DNA of 55,231 nt from Candidatus Aminicenantota bacterium (GTDB taxonomy: Bacteria > Acidobacteriota > Aminicenantia > Aminicenantales > UBA4085), in assembly GCA_017883285.1 (NCBI GenBank), contig JADGNV010000074.1, positions 1-55,231 of the forward strand, written 5' to 3'. The notes beneath the pieces are model-generated. The model was not told where the DNA came from. It saw nothing but the letters and a program-made list of their open reading frames with translations, and did no database searches. A program made the translations under genes and the position numbers. Positions 35,796 through 44,273 of the stretch are shown piece after piece; position 1 is the stretch's first letter, and each line of letters opens with the position of its first letter.

Positions 35796-36694
35796 GATTG
35801 CACCTCTTCGGCCGGCCGCGTGTTCCATCGCTTATGGACCCAAAGCCATTGCTCCGGAGACCGCCGGATCTCGCGTTCGATCATCTTAGTGCATATCTGG
35901 GTGATTTTCAACACGTCCTCGTCCCGGCGGCCGAGCGGCGGGAACTCGAGGGGCGGGAGGATCCGGAGGCGATAGCGGCCGCCCGGCGCGGGGTCGACGA
36001 AGAGGGGGACGAGCGGCGCCCCCGTCTTGAGATGAAAGGCGGCCAGGCCGGGCGTCGTCGCCGCCGCCTTTCCGAAGAAATCGACGAAGACGGCCTGGCT
36101 CCGCAGAACGTTCTGGTCGATGAGGATGGCCACGATCTCGTTCCGGCCGAGGGCCCGGAGGATGGGCTTGCTCGCCCCGAACTTGTTGATGACCTCCGAG
36201 CCGAGGCGGGTCCGGAAGCGGAACAGGTCCTTCTCCAGGCGGGGGTTGTCGAGGGCCCGGGCGATGACCCGGACCGGCCCGACTTCCGAGACCACGGCGG
36301 TGGCGACCTCCCAGTTTCCGAAATGGGCGGTGAAGAGCAGGGCGCCCTTGCCCTTCGCCCGCGCGGCCTCGAGGTTCTCGCGTCCCTCGGTCGTGACCAG
36401 GTCCAGGACCTTGGCCCGGGAATAGCGGGTCAGTTTCAGGATGTCGGCCAGCACGCGGCCGAACCGGATGAACGATTCCCGGGCGACGGCCGCCAATTCC
36501 TCCGGCGTCCGCTCCCGGCCGAACGCGATCGCGAGGTTCGCGAGCGCGATCTGGCGGTGTCTCCGGTCGAGCCGGAAGGCGAGCCGGCCGAGGCCGCCGC
36601 CCGCGGCCAGGCAGAGTCGGCGGGGAAGGACGGCGAAGACCGTGGCGACGGTCTTGTAGACGGCGAAGCCGAGCGCGTCCGCGGACTTAGCCAA
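35792..36694 (-). CDS. Lipid A late acyltransferase family (LpxL/HtrB-like)
   Basis: 300 residues if translation starts at TTG 36694, which has GAGG six bases upstream and slightly overlaps lpxK. An ATG at 36778 would overlap lpxK by 92 bp and add an unlikely basic extension. The family adds secondary acyl chains to Kdo-lipid A at the inner membrane. The catalytic HxxxxE motif is HFGNWE. A hydrophobic N-terminal segment lies near residues 8-25. Direct linkage to lpxK supports the lipid A role. Confidence 0.85.
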   Translation of the reverse strand: MAKSADALGFAVYKTVATVFAVLPRRLCLAAGGGLGRLAFRLDRRHRQIALANLAIAFGRERTPEELAAVARESFIRFGRVLADILKLTRYSRAKVLDLVTTEGRENLEAARAKGKGALLFTAHFGNWEVATAVVSEVGPVRVIARALDNPRLEKDLFRFRTRLGSEVINKFGASKPILRALGRNEIVAILIDQNVLRSQAVFVDFFGKAAATTPGLAAFHLKTGAPLVPLFVDPAPGGRYRLRILPPLEFPPLGRRDEDVLKITQICTKMIEREIRRSPEQWLWVHKRWNTRPAEEVQS

Positions 36695-37694
36695 GGCGGG
36701 CCTCGTTTTTTGGCGGGAAGAGCCCCGCGATTTTTTCGAAGAAAGCCTCCGGCAGATCCAGGCCGATGCGGAGGACATAGACGGGGATGCCGCGGAAGAA
36801 AGCCGTCCGGTCCAGGAGTTTGACCGCGTCCTTCTCGGTCGTGATGAACGCCTTTACGCGTCGCGCCGCGGCGTCCGCGGCGAGCTTCTCGAGGGCGGCG
36901 TCCGGGTACGGGAAATGGTCGGGAAACTCCGTTCGGATGACGGGGCCCAGTCTCAGTCCCCGCAGCAGGTCGAAAAAGCGGCCGGGTCGGGCGATCCCGC
37001 AAAAGGCGGAGAGGTCATCTCCCACGAGCGCGCCGGGCGGCAGGACCTCATCATCCCCGAGAAGGCTCAGGTCTTTCACCACGACCGCGTATTCGAAAAC
37101 GTCAAGCGTCGGGAAGCGGGCCGCGAACGCGGACGCGTCCGCGCGGTGGCCCATCTTCAGCAGGAGAATCCCGGCCCGCCGGAGGGCCGGGAGCCCTTCC
37201 CGAAGCGGCGCGCGGGAGGCCGGATCGTGCAGGACGATGTCCAGGTCGCGCGCGAGCCCGATATGCTGAAATCCGTCGTCGAGGACGACGGCCCCGAATC
37301 CGGCTTCGGACGCGGCGAGGCAGGAGCGGGTGCGGTGCTTTCCGACATAGATGCCCGCCTTGGGGAACCGCCGGGCGATCAAGCAGGGCTCGTCCCCGGC
37401 TTCCTCCCAGCCGCCGAAGAGCCGGGTGCCGTCCGAGAGGACGCCGCCCGTTTTCTCCCAGCTCCCCTTGTAGCCGCGGGAAACCAGGGCGGGCCGGATG
37501 CCCCGGCACTCGAGGAAGGCGAGAATCTCCATGACCAGCGGCGTTTTTTCCGATCCGCCCACGGTCAGATTCCCGACGCTGAGGACGGGCAGGGGCGCGC
37601 GGCGCACGCTCCGGATGTTCGCTTTCACCAAGGCGTATTTGGCCCGGCAGGCGGTCCGCGAAACGAGGGAATAGGCTCCCAGGAGGATGTTCAT
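36687..37694 (-). CDS. lpxK: Tetraacyldisaccharide 4'-kinase
   Basis: 335 residues from ATG 37694; upstream in-frame codons lie in a repeat-rich stretch and are unlikely. LpxK phosphorylates the lipid A disaccharide at the 4' position. The N-terminal membrane-associated segment, VLSVGNLTVGG, GAVVLDDGFQH and FITTEKDAVK are family features. The P-loop reads GGSEKT where the family has GG(T/N)GKT, so the Gly before the catalytic Lys is Glu. This may reduce activity. It is the first gene of the minus-strand run to 30264. Confidence 0.88.
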   Translation of the reverse strand: MNILLGAYSLVSRTACRAKYALVKANIRSVRRAPLPVLSVGNLTVGGSEKTPLVMEILAFLECRGIRPALVSRGYKGSWEKTGGVLSDGTRLFGGWEEAGDEPCLIARRFPKAGIYVGKHRTRSCLAASEAGFGAVVLDDGFQHIGLARDLDIVLHDPASRAPLREGLPALRRAGILLLKMGHRADASAFAARFPTLDVFEYAVVVKDLSLLGDDEVLPPGALVGDDLSAFCGIARPGRFFDLLRGLRLGPVIRTEFPDHFPYPDAALEKLAADAAARRVKAFITTEKDAVKLLDRTAFFRGIPVYVLRIGLDLPEAFFEKIAGLFPPKNEARLG

Positions 37695-37718
37695 TTGTCT
37701 TGAAACTATACTATAAGG

Positions 37719-37971
37719 CGGGGGCTCGGGGAAGAGGCTCGCTCCCCCGGAGATCTTGACGCGCTGCGTACTTTCGGCTTTTTGGGCGGCGCGTATCTCG
37801 CCGCCCTTTCTTCCCTCCGCACCATTGATCTCGCCTTCCATCGGTTCCTCCCCTCGGTTGATTTAGGCTCGGGTCTTCACGCCGGCCTCCGGAGAGGCTA
37901 CCCCAAAAAGCCGAAACGCAGCGGCGAGATCTCCTTCGGGTCGCTTCGCTCTCTTCCCCTTCGCCCGGAGG
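37719..37971. repeat. Large imperfect inverted repeat (element E1)
   Basis: The left arm (37719-37786) and the reverse complement of the right arm (37901-37971) share GGGGAAGAG, GGAGATCT, CGCTGCGT and TTCGGCTTTTTGGG in the same order, separated by small indels. The loop is about 114 nt. The left edge GGGGGCTCGGGGAAGAGG nearly matches the left edge of element E3 at 43483. Confidence 0.7.
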
Positions 37972-38005
37972 ATTAATAGGTTCACGTCTTCCGTGCAGGA
38001 AGCGA

Positions 38006-38160
38006 GGAGGGGGCGGTTCGAAAACCGGTCTTCGGCCCGAGCGGGCATGGACTGCGATCCGTCGAAGGCGGATCGCGGGAGCAAGCCGAGGGAACGAGCC
38101 GATTTTCATCGCCGGGGAAAATCGGCGTACTTTCGAAGCCCCCCGCCCGGGAGCCCCCCT
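38006..38160 (-). repeat. Multi-hairpin intergenic element E2
   Basis: Read on the minus strand it has five parts: an outer stem strand (GGGGGGCTTCGAAA); hairpin 1 with 10-bp arms GCCGATTTTC/GAAAATCGGC around CCCGGCGAT; linker CCTCGGCTTGCTCCC; hairpin 2 GCGATCCG/CGGATCGC; then CCATGCCCGCTCG and the closing strand (TTTTCGAACCGCCCCC). The same order of parts is found in E3 at 43483-43631. Confidence 0.75.
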
Positions 38161-38165
38161 CATTT

Positions 38166-38194
38166 TTGCTTTCCTCCGGGCCTTCCCATATAAT
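38166..38194 (+). promoter_or_regulatory. Sigma-70-type promoter of the lipoprotein gene
   Basis: TTGCTT (38166-38171) and TATAAT (38189-38194) are 17 bp apart. A hairpin GCGGG-TTATG-CCCGC (38199-38213) follows at the likely transcription start, just before the GGAGGA ribosome site. Confidence 0.6.
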
Positions 38195-38228
38195 ATCCGC
38201 GGGTTATGCCCGCAAACGGAGGACCATC

Positions 38229-39095
38229 ATGAGACATTACGCGCGCTTGGCGTTATCGATTATTGCGGCCGGACTGGTGCTGACCGGCTGCCAGAAGAAG
38301 GCCCTGGTCAAGGGTGTCGAGCTCGAAGTCAAATTCAGCGCCGCCACACTCTCCGACAACCTCATCACCGACGTGGAATACAAGTGGAAGATGGGGTCCG
38401 ATTTCCAGCCGCTCGGCCGTGACTACAGCATCTTCGTCCACTTCTGGCACAACTCGAATCTCATCCTCCAGGACGACTACATCCCCGACGTCACGACGTC
38501 CAAATGGGAGAAGGGCCAGGAATATACGGTCAAGCGCCGGATCTACATCCCCGCGTTCATCGACGAGTTCGATCCCCAGTTCAAGGGCGACGAGCCGCTC
38601 CGGCTGTCGGTCGGCTTTTACAATCCCTATGACCGAAGCGGCGGCTCCGAACGGGAAGTCCTCTCCAAGAAGCTGAAGGTCGTCCCCCCGCCGATCGGGA
38701 CGCCCGAGGTGATCTATGAGAGCGGGTGGTACGACAAGGAGACGAACCCCGAATCGCCTCTCAAAGAGTGGCGCTGGACGGCCAAGGAAGCCAAGTGCGT
38801 GATCGACAACCCCCGCCGGGATGCGCTCCTCGTGATCAAGGGCGGCGTGAATTTGGATCTGGCGAAGGACCAGAAGATCATCTTTAAGATCAACGATACG
38901 GTCCTGGACGAATTCCAGGAACCGAGCGGGCTGTTCGAGAAATCTTATCAGATCAAGAAGGGCCAGTTGGGCGACAAGGACGAGTTCAACCTGACCGTCG
39001 GCGTGGACAAGGCCTGGGTCCCGGCCAAGACCGTGCCCAATTCCAAGGACACCCGGGAGCTCGGCCTCCAGATTTCGTTCATCTATTTCCGCTGA
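38229..39095 (+). CDS. Predicted lipoprotein of unknown function
   Basis: 288 residues from ATG 38229 with GGAGGA upstream. A signal peptide ends in the lipobox LTGC, with the lipidated Cys at 21. The following KK argues for passage beyond the inner membrane but does not prove it. The rest is rich in beta-type sequence with many aromatic residues (HFWHNSN, SVGFYNPYDRSGG, GLQISFIYFR) and may be two immunoglobulin-like or jelly-roll domains (about 28-160 and 170-288). I do not recognise the family. It has its own promoter and a hairpin after its stop. Confidence 0.75.
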   Translation: MRHYARLALSIIAAGLVLTGCQKKALVKGVELEVKFSAATLSDNLITDVEYKWKMGSDFQPLGRDYSIFVHFWHNSNLILQDDYIPDVTTSKWEKGQEYTVKRRIYIPAFIDEFDPQFKGDEPLRLSVGFYNPYDRSGGSEREVLSKKLKVVPPPIGTPEVIYESGWYDKETNPESPLKEWRWTAKEAKCVIDNPRRDALLVIKGGVNLDLAKDQKIIFKINDTVLDEFQEPSGLFEKSYQIKKGQLGDKDEFNLTVGVDKAWVPAKTVPNSKDTRELGLQISFIYFR

Positions 39096-39099
39096 GGAC

Positions 39100-39124
39100 G
39101 CGCCGAAGGCTCGCCCCTTGGCGC
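39100..39124. terminator. Hairpin between convergent genes
   Basis: GCGCCGAAGG and CCTTGGCGC pair around CTCGCC, with one bulge. It lies right after the lipoprotein stop and touches the stop of the convergent coiled-coil gene. It lacks a T run on either strand, so it would be a weak or Rho-assisted terminator. Its first 21 nt recur at 17760-17780. Confidence 0.45.
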
Positions 39125-39690
39125 TACTTGATTCCCGCCGCGGCGGCTTTGTCTTTCGCGCCGAGCTCCAGGAATTTGTCGAGCTCGTCCCTGGCCCTCG
39201 CCTGTTCGGCCGCGGCCGTCTGGAGCGTCTGGTAGGTTTCCGCGATCTGTTTCTGAATCAGGTCCTTGGTCTGCATGTTGCCGAAGGAATAGAACTGCTG
39301 CTGCAGGGATTTCAGTTTCAAGTCGAGGAGCTCGGTCCGCTCCTTGGATAGGGCGGCCTTGGCCTCGAGCTCGGCCTTCTTTTCGTCGAACCGCTTCTGG
39401 ATTTCGGCCTGGTGGGCCGCTTCGAGCCGCTTCGCCTCGGCCGCTCCGGCCGCGCCGCCCTCAGCTTGCGTCCCGGCCGGGCCTTCGGCGGCGGCCCCCG
39501 CGGCGGGGACGGCGACCGCGGGCTTCTTCTTGGTCTTCGAGAGGTCCGCGTTCGTCACCACGACGCCCGGCTTCCCCTTGAGCGTTTCGCGCCGTTCCTT
39601 TTCCTTCTGGGCGGCTTCGACCAGGCTCTGGGCCGTTGCGGCCGAGGCCAGGATGAGCGGGAGCAAAATGGCGCATAAGGCTTTCTTCAC
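39124..39690 (-). CDS. Secreted coiled-coil protein of unknown function
   Basis: 188 residues. A signal peptide (MKKALCAILLPLILASAATA) ends near AQS. An Ala/Pro/Gly-rich linker (about 57-83) is followed by a long Glu/Lys/Gln/Ala coiled coil (about 85-175). It has no catalytic motif. The layout fits a periplasmic structural protein. It lies downstream of comEC on the same strand, 43 bp away. Family not recognised. Confidence 0.75.
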   Translation of the reverse strand: MKKALCAILLPLILASAATAQSLVEAAQKEKERRETLKGKPGVVVTNADLSKTKKKPAVAVPAAGAAAEGPAGTQAEGGAAGAAEAKRLEAAHQAEIQKRFDEKKAELEAKAALSKERTELLDLKLKSLQQQFYSFGNMQTKDLIQKQIAETYQTLQTAAAEQARARDELDKFLELGAKDKAAAAGIK

Positions 39691-39733
39691 GTTCGCGTCC
39701 CTTTTTTCATATTAAGCTTCGCCCTCCTTTCTG

Positions 39734-42124
39734 TCAATTCCGCTTCGGGACCGCCGTCCGGACCTTGAGGCAGTTCCCTTCCGAAGAGATTTCGACGGCG
39801 CCGTCGAGGTCGGTCCGGTAGACGGCTGCGCCGGCCTTCCGGTAGCGGTCCAAAATCTCCGCATGGGGCAGCCCGTAGCGGTTGCCGGCCCCGACCGAGA
39901 CGACGACGATTTCGGGGGAGACCGCCTCGAGAAACGCCGCCGAGCTCGACCCGTTGCTCCCATGGTGCGGGGATTTGAGGACGGAGCTCCGGAGGCCCGC
40001 TGCGCCTTGAGCCAGGATGTCCCGTTCCGTATTGGCTCCGATATCGGCGGCCAGGAGGAGCGACGATTGCCCATACGCGACCCGAAGGGCGAGGGACCGG
40101 TCGTTGTCCGCGGGCGGGGCGGCGCCCGGTCCCGGCTCCGGCGGCGAGAGGGCTTCGATCCGGACATCTCCGACCTGCCGCGAGAATCCGCGGAACACTT
40201 GAACCTGGGGGACTCCGCGAAGAGCGGTCCGGAGCTTTTCGTAGGCCGCCTCCCCGGCCGGCCGAACGGCCTCCCAATATTCACCAATACGGAAGTCGGC
40301 GGCGACCGCCGGCAGGCCGTAGAGATGGTCGGAATGGCCGTGAGTCAGGACCAGGACGTCGATCTTCTTGATCCCCTTGCTCCAGAGGAACGGTGCGACG
40401 ACGCTCTCGCCGACGTCGAACGAGCCCACGGGCAGTCCGCCGGCGTCGATCAGCATTTTCGTCCGGCCCGGAAACTCGACCAGGATGGAATCCCCTTGCC
40501 CGACGTCGATGAACGTGACTTTGAGGTCGCGCGAAACGGACGGGAACGGGTAGGTGATCAGGACCGCGAAACAGAGGGCGAAGGCGGCCGCCCCCGCGAA
40601 CCGCGCTTTGCGGAACGTCCGCGGGAGGAGGAGCAGGAGGAGGAAGACGAAGTATCCGGCGACGACGGGCGGGGGCGGCGTCGGGATCCGGTAGGACATG
40701 AACGCCCATCCGTCGAGGAGATGGGTCGAGCCCATGAAGACCCGCGTCAGGAACGCCAGGGCCGCGGCGAGCGGCCGGGCCGCGCCGGGAACGAGGAGGG
40801 CGGCCGGAAGATAGACATAGCCGGCGGCCATGATCAGGCCGATGAGGGGGATGCCGATGAAATTCAGAAGCAGCCCGGAGAAGATGACCCGGTTGAACGC
40901 CAGGGCGATGAGCGGCATGACCCCGGCCTGGGCCGAGACCGACATGGCGAACGTCTCGGCGATCTTCAACGGAAGCCGGGGGAGCGCGGCCGCGATCCGC
41001 GGGGTGAAGAGGATGATCGCCAGCGTGGCGGCGAACGTCAGCTGGAAGCCGAGGTCGAAGAGCTGGAACGGGTTGGCCGCAAGCAAGGCGAAGGCTCCGA
41101 GCCCGATGGCGTTGAGGAGATGGGCGTCCTTTTCTAGGAGCCGGGCGAGAAGGACCGCGAGGCTCATGATGACCGCCCGGAGGACCGAGGCCCGCCCTTC
41201 GACGAGCAGCGCGTAAAGGACGAGGAGGACGATCAGCAGGATGCCGGCGGCGCGCCGCGGGACGCGGAGGGCCCGGAAGATCCCGAAGAGGAGAAGGGAG
41301 ATGATGCCGATGTGGGCCCCGGAGATGGCAAGCAGGTGGTAGAGTCCGGTCCGCTGCATGGCGGCCGTGGTCTCGGCCGTCAGGCGTCCTCGCCCGCCGA
41401 GGAGGAGCGTTTCGAGGATCGCTCCTTCGGGCGTCAGTCCCGATTCCGAATCGGCGGAGGCGAAATCGCGCTCGATCGTTCGCTGGAACGCGAGCCGCAG
41501 GCCGGAAACGGACGCGCGAAGCGAAGCGCGGGGAGCGGCCCCGATTCTTTCGATGAGGAGGGGGCTCTTGGTCGCGGCCAGGGCATGGAGGAGCTGGGTC
41601 TTGAGATACATGCGGCTGAACGGCTCGATGAAGTTCCGGTATTCCCGTACGGGGACGATTTGGGCCGCGATCTTCAGCCGGTCGCCCGCCTTGAAATCGA
41701 GGCTCGTTGGGAATGTGGCCGACCGGGGGACGGAGACGCGCAGGTTGCCCTCGATGCGCGCCGGGGCGCCGCGGGCGGAGACCGTATCCACGCGAAGGAA
41801 AAGGAAGTCCCGGTCGAGGCCCGGCGACGGCGTCTGGGTCAGGGTTCCCGTGAAGTCCGCGTAAGTCGTCTCGGCCAGGCGGTGGAGGGCGTTGCGCTCA
41901 TAGCGGACGTCGGCCGCGGCGAACAGGGCCGCCCCGAGGAACACGGCCGCCGCCAGGACCGCGGCCAGCGCCGCAGCCTCTTTGCGGCGGACGTAGAACG
42001 CCCAGGCGGCGGCGAGCGAGGCCGCAAGCGCTGCGGCCGGCACCGCGGACGCGACGGCCGTGAGATCGGCGAGCCGGATGCCGAAGGCAAGGCAGGAAGC
42101 CAGGAAGAGGAGGGGGAACCGCAA
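39734..42124 (-). CDS. comEC: DNA internalisation protein ComEC/Rec2
   Basis: 796 residues, the normal length for the three-domain form. The N-terminus has several membrane segments with a DUF4131-like stretch (about 1-200), then the Competence channel domain (about 220-500; LYHLLAISGAHIG is the family hallmark). The C-terminal metallo-beta-lactamase-like domain has THGHSDHLYGLP (HxHxDH) and HHGSNGS. It forms the channel for single-stranded DNA uptake. Together with the type IV pilus genes it suggests natural competence, though comEA is not seen. Confidence 0.93.
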   Translation of the reverse strand: MRFPLLFLASCLAFGIRLADLTAVASAVPAAALAASLAAAWAFYVRRKEAAALAAVLAAAVFLGAALFAAADVRYERNALHRLAETTYADFTGTLTQTPSPGLDRDFLFLRVDTVSARGAPARIEGNLRVSVPRSATFPTSLDFKAGDRLKIAAQIVPVREYRNFIEPFSRMYLKTQLLHALAATKSPLLIERIGAAPRASLRASVSGLRLAFQRTIERDFASADSESGLTPEGAILETLLLGGRGRLTAETTAAMQRTGLYHLLAISGAHIGIISLLLFGIFRALRVPRRAAGILLIVLLVLYALLVEGRASVLRAVIMSLAVLLARLLEKDAHLLNAIGLGAFALLAANPFQLFDLGFQLTFAATLAIILFTPRIAAALPRLPLKIAETFAMSVSAQAGVMPLIALAFNRVIFSGLLLNFIGIPLIGLIMAAGYVYLPAALLVPGAARPLAAALAFLTRVFMGSTHLLDGWAFMSYRIPTPPPPVVAGYFVFLLLLLLPRTFRKARFAGAAAFALCFAVLITYPFPSVSRDLKVTFIDVGQGDSILVEFPGRTKMLIDAGGLPVGSFDVGESVVAPFLWSKGIKKIDVLVLTHGHSDHLYGLPAVAADFRIGEYWEAVRPAGEAAYEKLRTALRGVPQVQVFRGFSRQVGDVRIEALSPPEPGPGAAPPADNDRSLALRVAYGQSSLLLAADIGANTERDILAQGAAGLRSSVLKSPHHGSNGSSSAAFLEAVSPEIVVVSVGAGNRYGLPHAEILDRYRKAGAAVYRTDLDGAVEISSEGNCLKVRTAVPKRN

Positions 42125-42141
42125 AGGAGCCTTTCGGAGAG

Positions 42142-43443
42142 CTAAATGCCGCTTTTTTCCAGGCGGCTTTGCTGCTCGAGACAGTCGAGCAGGAGATGGC
42201 AGAGAATCTTCATCCCGATGCCGATACTCCGTTCATCGGGATTGAACGCGGGGCTGTAGAGCGCGGCCGCGGGCAGTCGGGGATTCCGGGCGCCGAGGAA
42301 GAAAAACAAGGCCGGGATCTTCTGGCCGTAGAGGGAGAAGTCGTCGGCCATCATCTGGGGCTTGATCGGGCTGACCTTCCGGTCGCCGAGCGCTTCGTTG
42401 AGCGAGGGCGTCATCAGGTCGAGGAGCTCGGGATGGTTGCTGACGGAGGGGAGGTCCTCGCTGAAGGAGAACGTATAGTCGCCGCCGAAGCCGTGGACGA
42501 TGCCCTTGATCACGCTGTCCATCAGCCGGGCGATCTTCTTGCGGTTGGCGTCGCTCATCGTCCGGACGATGCCTTCGAAGTGGGCCCGGTCGGCGATGAG
42601 GTCGGCCTTGGTCCCGCCCTCGAGGCGGCCGATGGTCAGGACGGCCGGGTCGGTGGGATCGAGGCTGCGGGCGACGAGGGTTTGGAGGGCGGTCACGACC
42701 GGGGCCGTGAGGGCGATGGCGTCCAGGCCGTCCTGGGGCTGCGAGCCCTGGGCGCTCCGTCCCTTGATCGTGACGTCGAAGGAATCGGCGTTGGCCAGCA
42801 TCTGACCGGGGATGGCCGACACCTGTCCGAGGGCCTCGGGCCAGATATGGAAGCCGAAGATCGCCCCGACGCGCGGATTTTCGAGCACGCCTTCCTTGAT
42901 CATGAGCGCCGCCCCGCTCTCCTCGCCTTCGGGCGGCCCTTCACCGGCCGGCTGGAAGATGAATTTGATGTTGCCCTTGATCCGGTCCTTGAATTCGTTC
43001 AGCACGAACGCGGTCCCGAGGACGATCGCGGTATGGATGTCGTGGCCCGTGGCATGCATGATGCCTGGGTTGAGCGACTTGAACGGAACGTCGGCCAGTT
43101 CCTGGATGGGGACGGCGTCCATCTCGGCCCGGATGGCGACCGTGGCCCCCGGCTGGGCGCCCCGGAGCAGTCCGACGACACCGGTCTTGGCGACGCCCGT
43201 CTGGACTTCGAAGCCGAGCTTGGCCAAATTGGAGCTGATGATCTTCGCCGTCTCTGTCTCCCGGTAAGCGAGCTGGGGATTCATGTGGATGAAGCGCCGC
43301 ACCCGGACCATTTCGGGGCGGATTTTCTCGATCTGGCGGTCGAGTTCGGCGGAGGTTTTTTTGTCGATGCCGGCTGCGTCGAGGGCCCAGCAACAGACAG
43401 AAAACAATACAAATAATGAGCGAATAATTCTCTTCGAGGCCAC
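42142..43443 (-). CDS. Secreted M20-family amidohydrolase with altered active site
   Basis: 433 residues with an N-terminal hydrophobic signal (8-24). The overall frame is M20D amidohydrolase: FIHMNPQLAYRETET, RAEMDAVPI, MHATGHDIH, FQPAGEG and FGFHIWPE. Several active-site positions differ from family memory: Thr132 for the metal-binding Cys in HACGHD, Gly167 for the first (catalytic) Glu of QPAEE, YSPAF for HSPxF near the end, and SAQGSQPQ for GHAAxPH. It may be inactive or have changed chemistry. It is followed by comEC 17 bp downstream. Confidence 0.85.
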   Translation of the reverse strand: MASKRIIRSLFVLFSVCCWALDAAGIDKKTSAELDRQIEKIRPEMVRVRRFIHMNPQLAYRETETAKIISSNLAKLGFEVQTGVAKTGVVGLLRGAQPGATVAIRAEMDAVPIQELADVPFKSLNPGIMHATGHDIHTAIVLGTAFVLNEFKDRIKGNIKFIFQPAGEGPPEGEESGAALMIKEGVLENPRVGAIFGFHIWPEALGQVSAIPGQMLANADSFDVTIKGRSAQGSQPQDGLDAIALTAPVVTALQTLVARSLDPTDPAVLTIGRLEGGTKADLIADRAHFEGIVRTMSDANRKKIARLMDSVIKGIVHGFGGDYTFSFSEDLPSVSNHPELLDLMTPSLNEALGDRKVSPIKPQMMADDFSLYGQKIPALFFFLGARNPRLPAAALYSPAFNPDERSIGIGMKILCHLLLDCLEQQSRLEKSGI

Positions 43444-43482
43444 GTCTCATATTAAGACAGAACGGCGGCAAAGTCAAATGAA

Positions 43483-43631
43483 GGGGGCTCGGGGTAGAGG
43501 GCCGTCGGCCCGCCGGTTTCCCCGGCGAGGAAACCGGCTCATTTCCTCGGCTCGCTCCCAGTACTATGCCCCCGGGGCATAGTACTGGACCATGCCCGTT
43601 CGCCTCCGGATGGCCGACCGTCCCTCTACCC
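43483..43631 (+). repeat. Multi-hairpin intergenic element E3
   Basis: Outer stem strands GGGTAGAGGGCCGTCGG (43492-43508) and CCGACCGTCCCTCTACCC (43614-43631) enclose two hairpins. Hairpin 1 has arms GCCGGTTTCC/GGAAACCGGC around CCGGCGA. Linker CCTCGGCTCGCTCCC follows. Hairpin 2 (43558-43588) has perfect 15-bp arms CCAGTACTATGCCCC/GGGGCATAGTACTGG around one C. Then comes CCATGCCCGTTCG. The order of parts matches E2. It fills most of the 266-bp gap before ogt. Confidence 0.75.
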
Positions 43632-43709
43632 ACTCGCCCGAGTAACACGTCCAATACTCGGTTGTTTACAAACTTGGAATCTGGTACCTTGTCCTCAAGG
43701 AGAATACGC

Positions 43710-44273
43710 ATGAACACCGACGCCGTCAAAATGTACCGGGCCTTCTATAAATCGCCGATCGGGGACATCGAAGTCACCGCCACGGCAAAAGAGATCTGCT
43801 CCCTCGAATTCGTCAAGGGGAAAAGGACCGGGAAGGCGACCAAGCTGTCGCCCGCGCTCCGCGAGGCCCTCAAGCAGCTCGACGAATATTTCCGGGGCAA
43901 GCGGCGGATCTTTGAGCTCATGCTCCGTCTGGAGGGCTCCGAGTTCCAGCTCGACGTCTGGCAGGCCCTGCTCGACATCCCGTACGGCGCCACGGCGTCC
44001 TACCGCGACGTCGCCAAGGCCGTCGGCCGTCCCGAGGCGGTGCGGGCCGTGGGCGCGGCGAACGGGGCGAACCCGATCAGCCTCATCATCCCCTGCCATC
44101 GGATCATCGGGGCGGATGGTCGCCTCGTGGGTTACGGCGGCGGCCTGGACCGCAAGGAATGGCTGATCGAGCACGAATGGAAGCACGCCGGGCAGGCCGT
44201 GGCCGGCCCGAAGGCGAAGGCCGGGAAAGCCGCGAAGGCCCCAAAGGCCCCAAAGGCCCCAAAGGTTAAATAG
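43710..44273 (+). CDS. ogt: Methylated-DNA--protein-cysteine methyltransferase
   Basis: 187 residues with AAGGAGAA upstream. It repairs O6-alkylguanine by moving the alkyl group to its own Cys. The active site is IPCHRII, preceded by the helix-turn-helix recognition region ([19 protein letters not shown]). The last 25 residues are a Lys/Ala/Pro tail with tandem KAP units from a GGCCCCAAA-type DNA repeat. The last 8 bp overlap the convergent mutase gene. Confidence 0.93.
   Translation: MNTDAVKMYRAFYKSPIGDIEVTATAKEICSLEFVKGKRTGKATKLSPALREALKQLDEYFRGKRRIFELMLRLEGSEFQLDVWQALLDIPYGATASYRDVAKAVGRPEAVRAVGAANGANPISLIIPCHRIIGADGRLVGYGGGLDRKEWLIEHEWKHAGQAVAGPKAKAGKAAKAPKAPKAPKVK

Larger units (their letters stand above)
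37695..38228. other. 534-bp gene-free stretch with large inverted repeats
   Basis: I see no credible gene here. The stretch holds a large imperfect palindrome (37719-37971), a multi-hairpin element (38006-38160), the lipoprotein promoter (38166-38194) and a small leader hairpin (38199-38213). On the minus strand a TATAGT near 37710 may serve lpxK. Confidence 0.6.

Noticed and set aside
37711-38163. Minus-strand open frame across the gap before lpxK
   Set aside because: It runs through two large inverted repeats, has basic low-complexity translation and no ribosome site.
44225-44270. KAP repeats at the end of ogt as a functional domain
   Set aside because: They come from a short tandem GGCCCCAAA-type DNA repeat and look like low-complexity drift in a dispensable tail.
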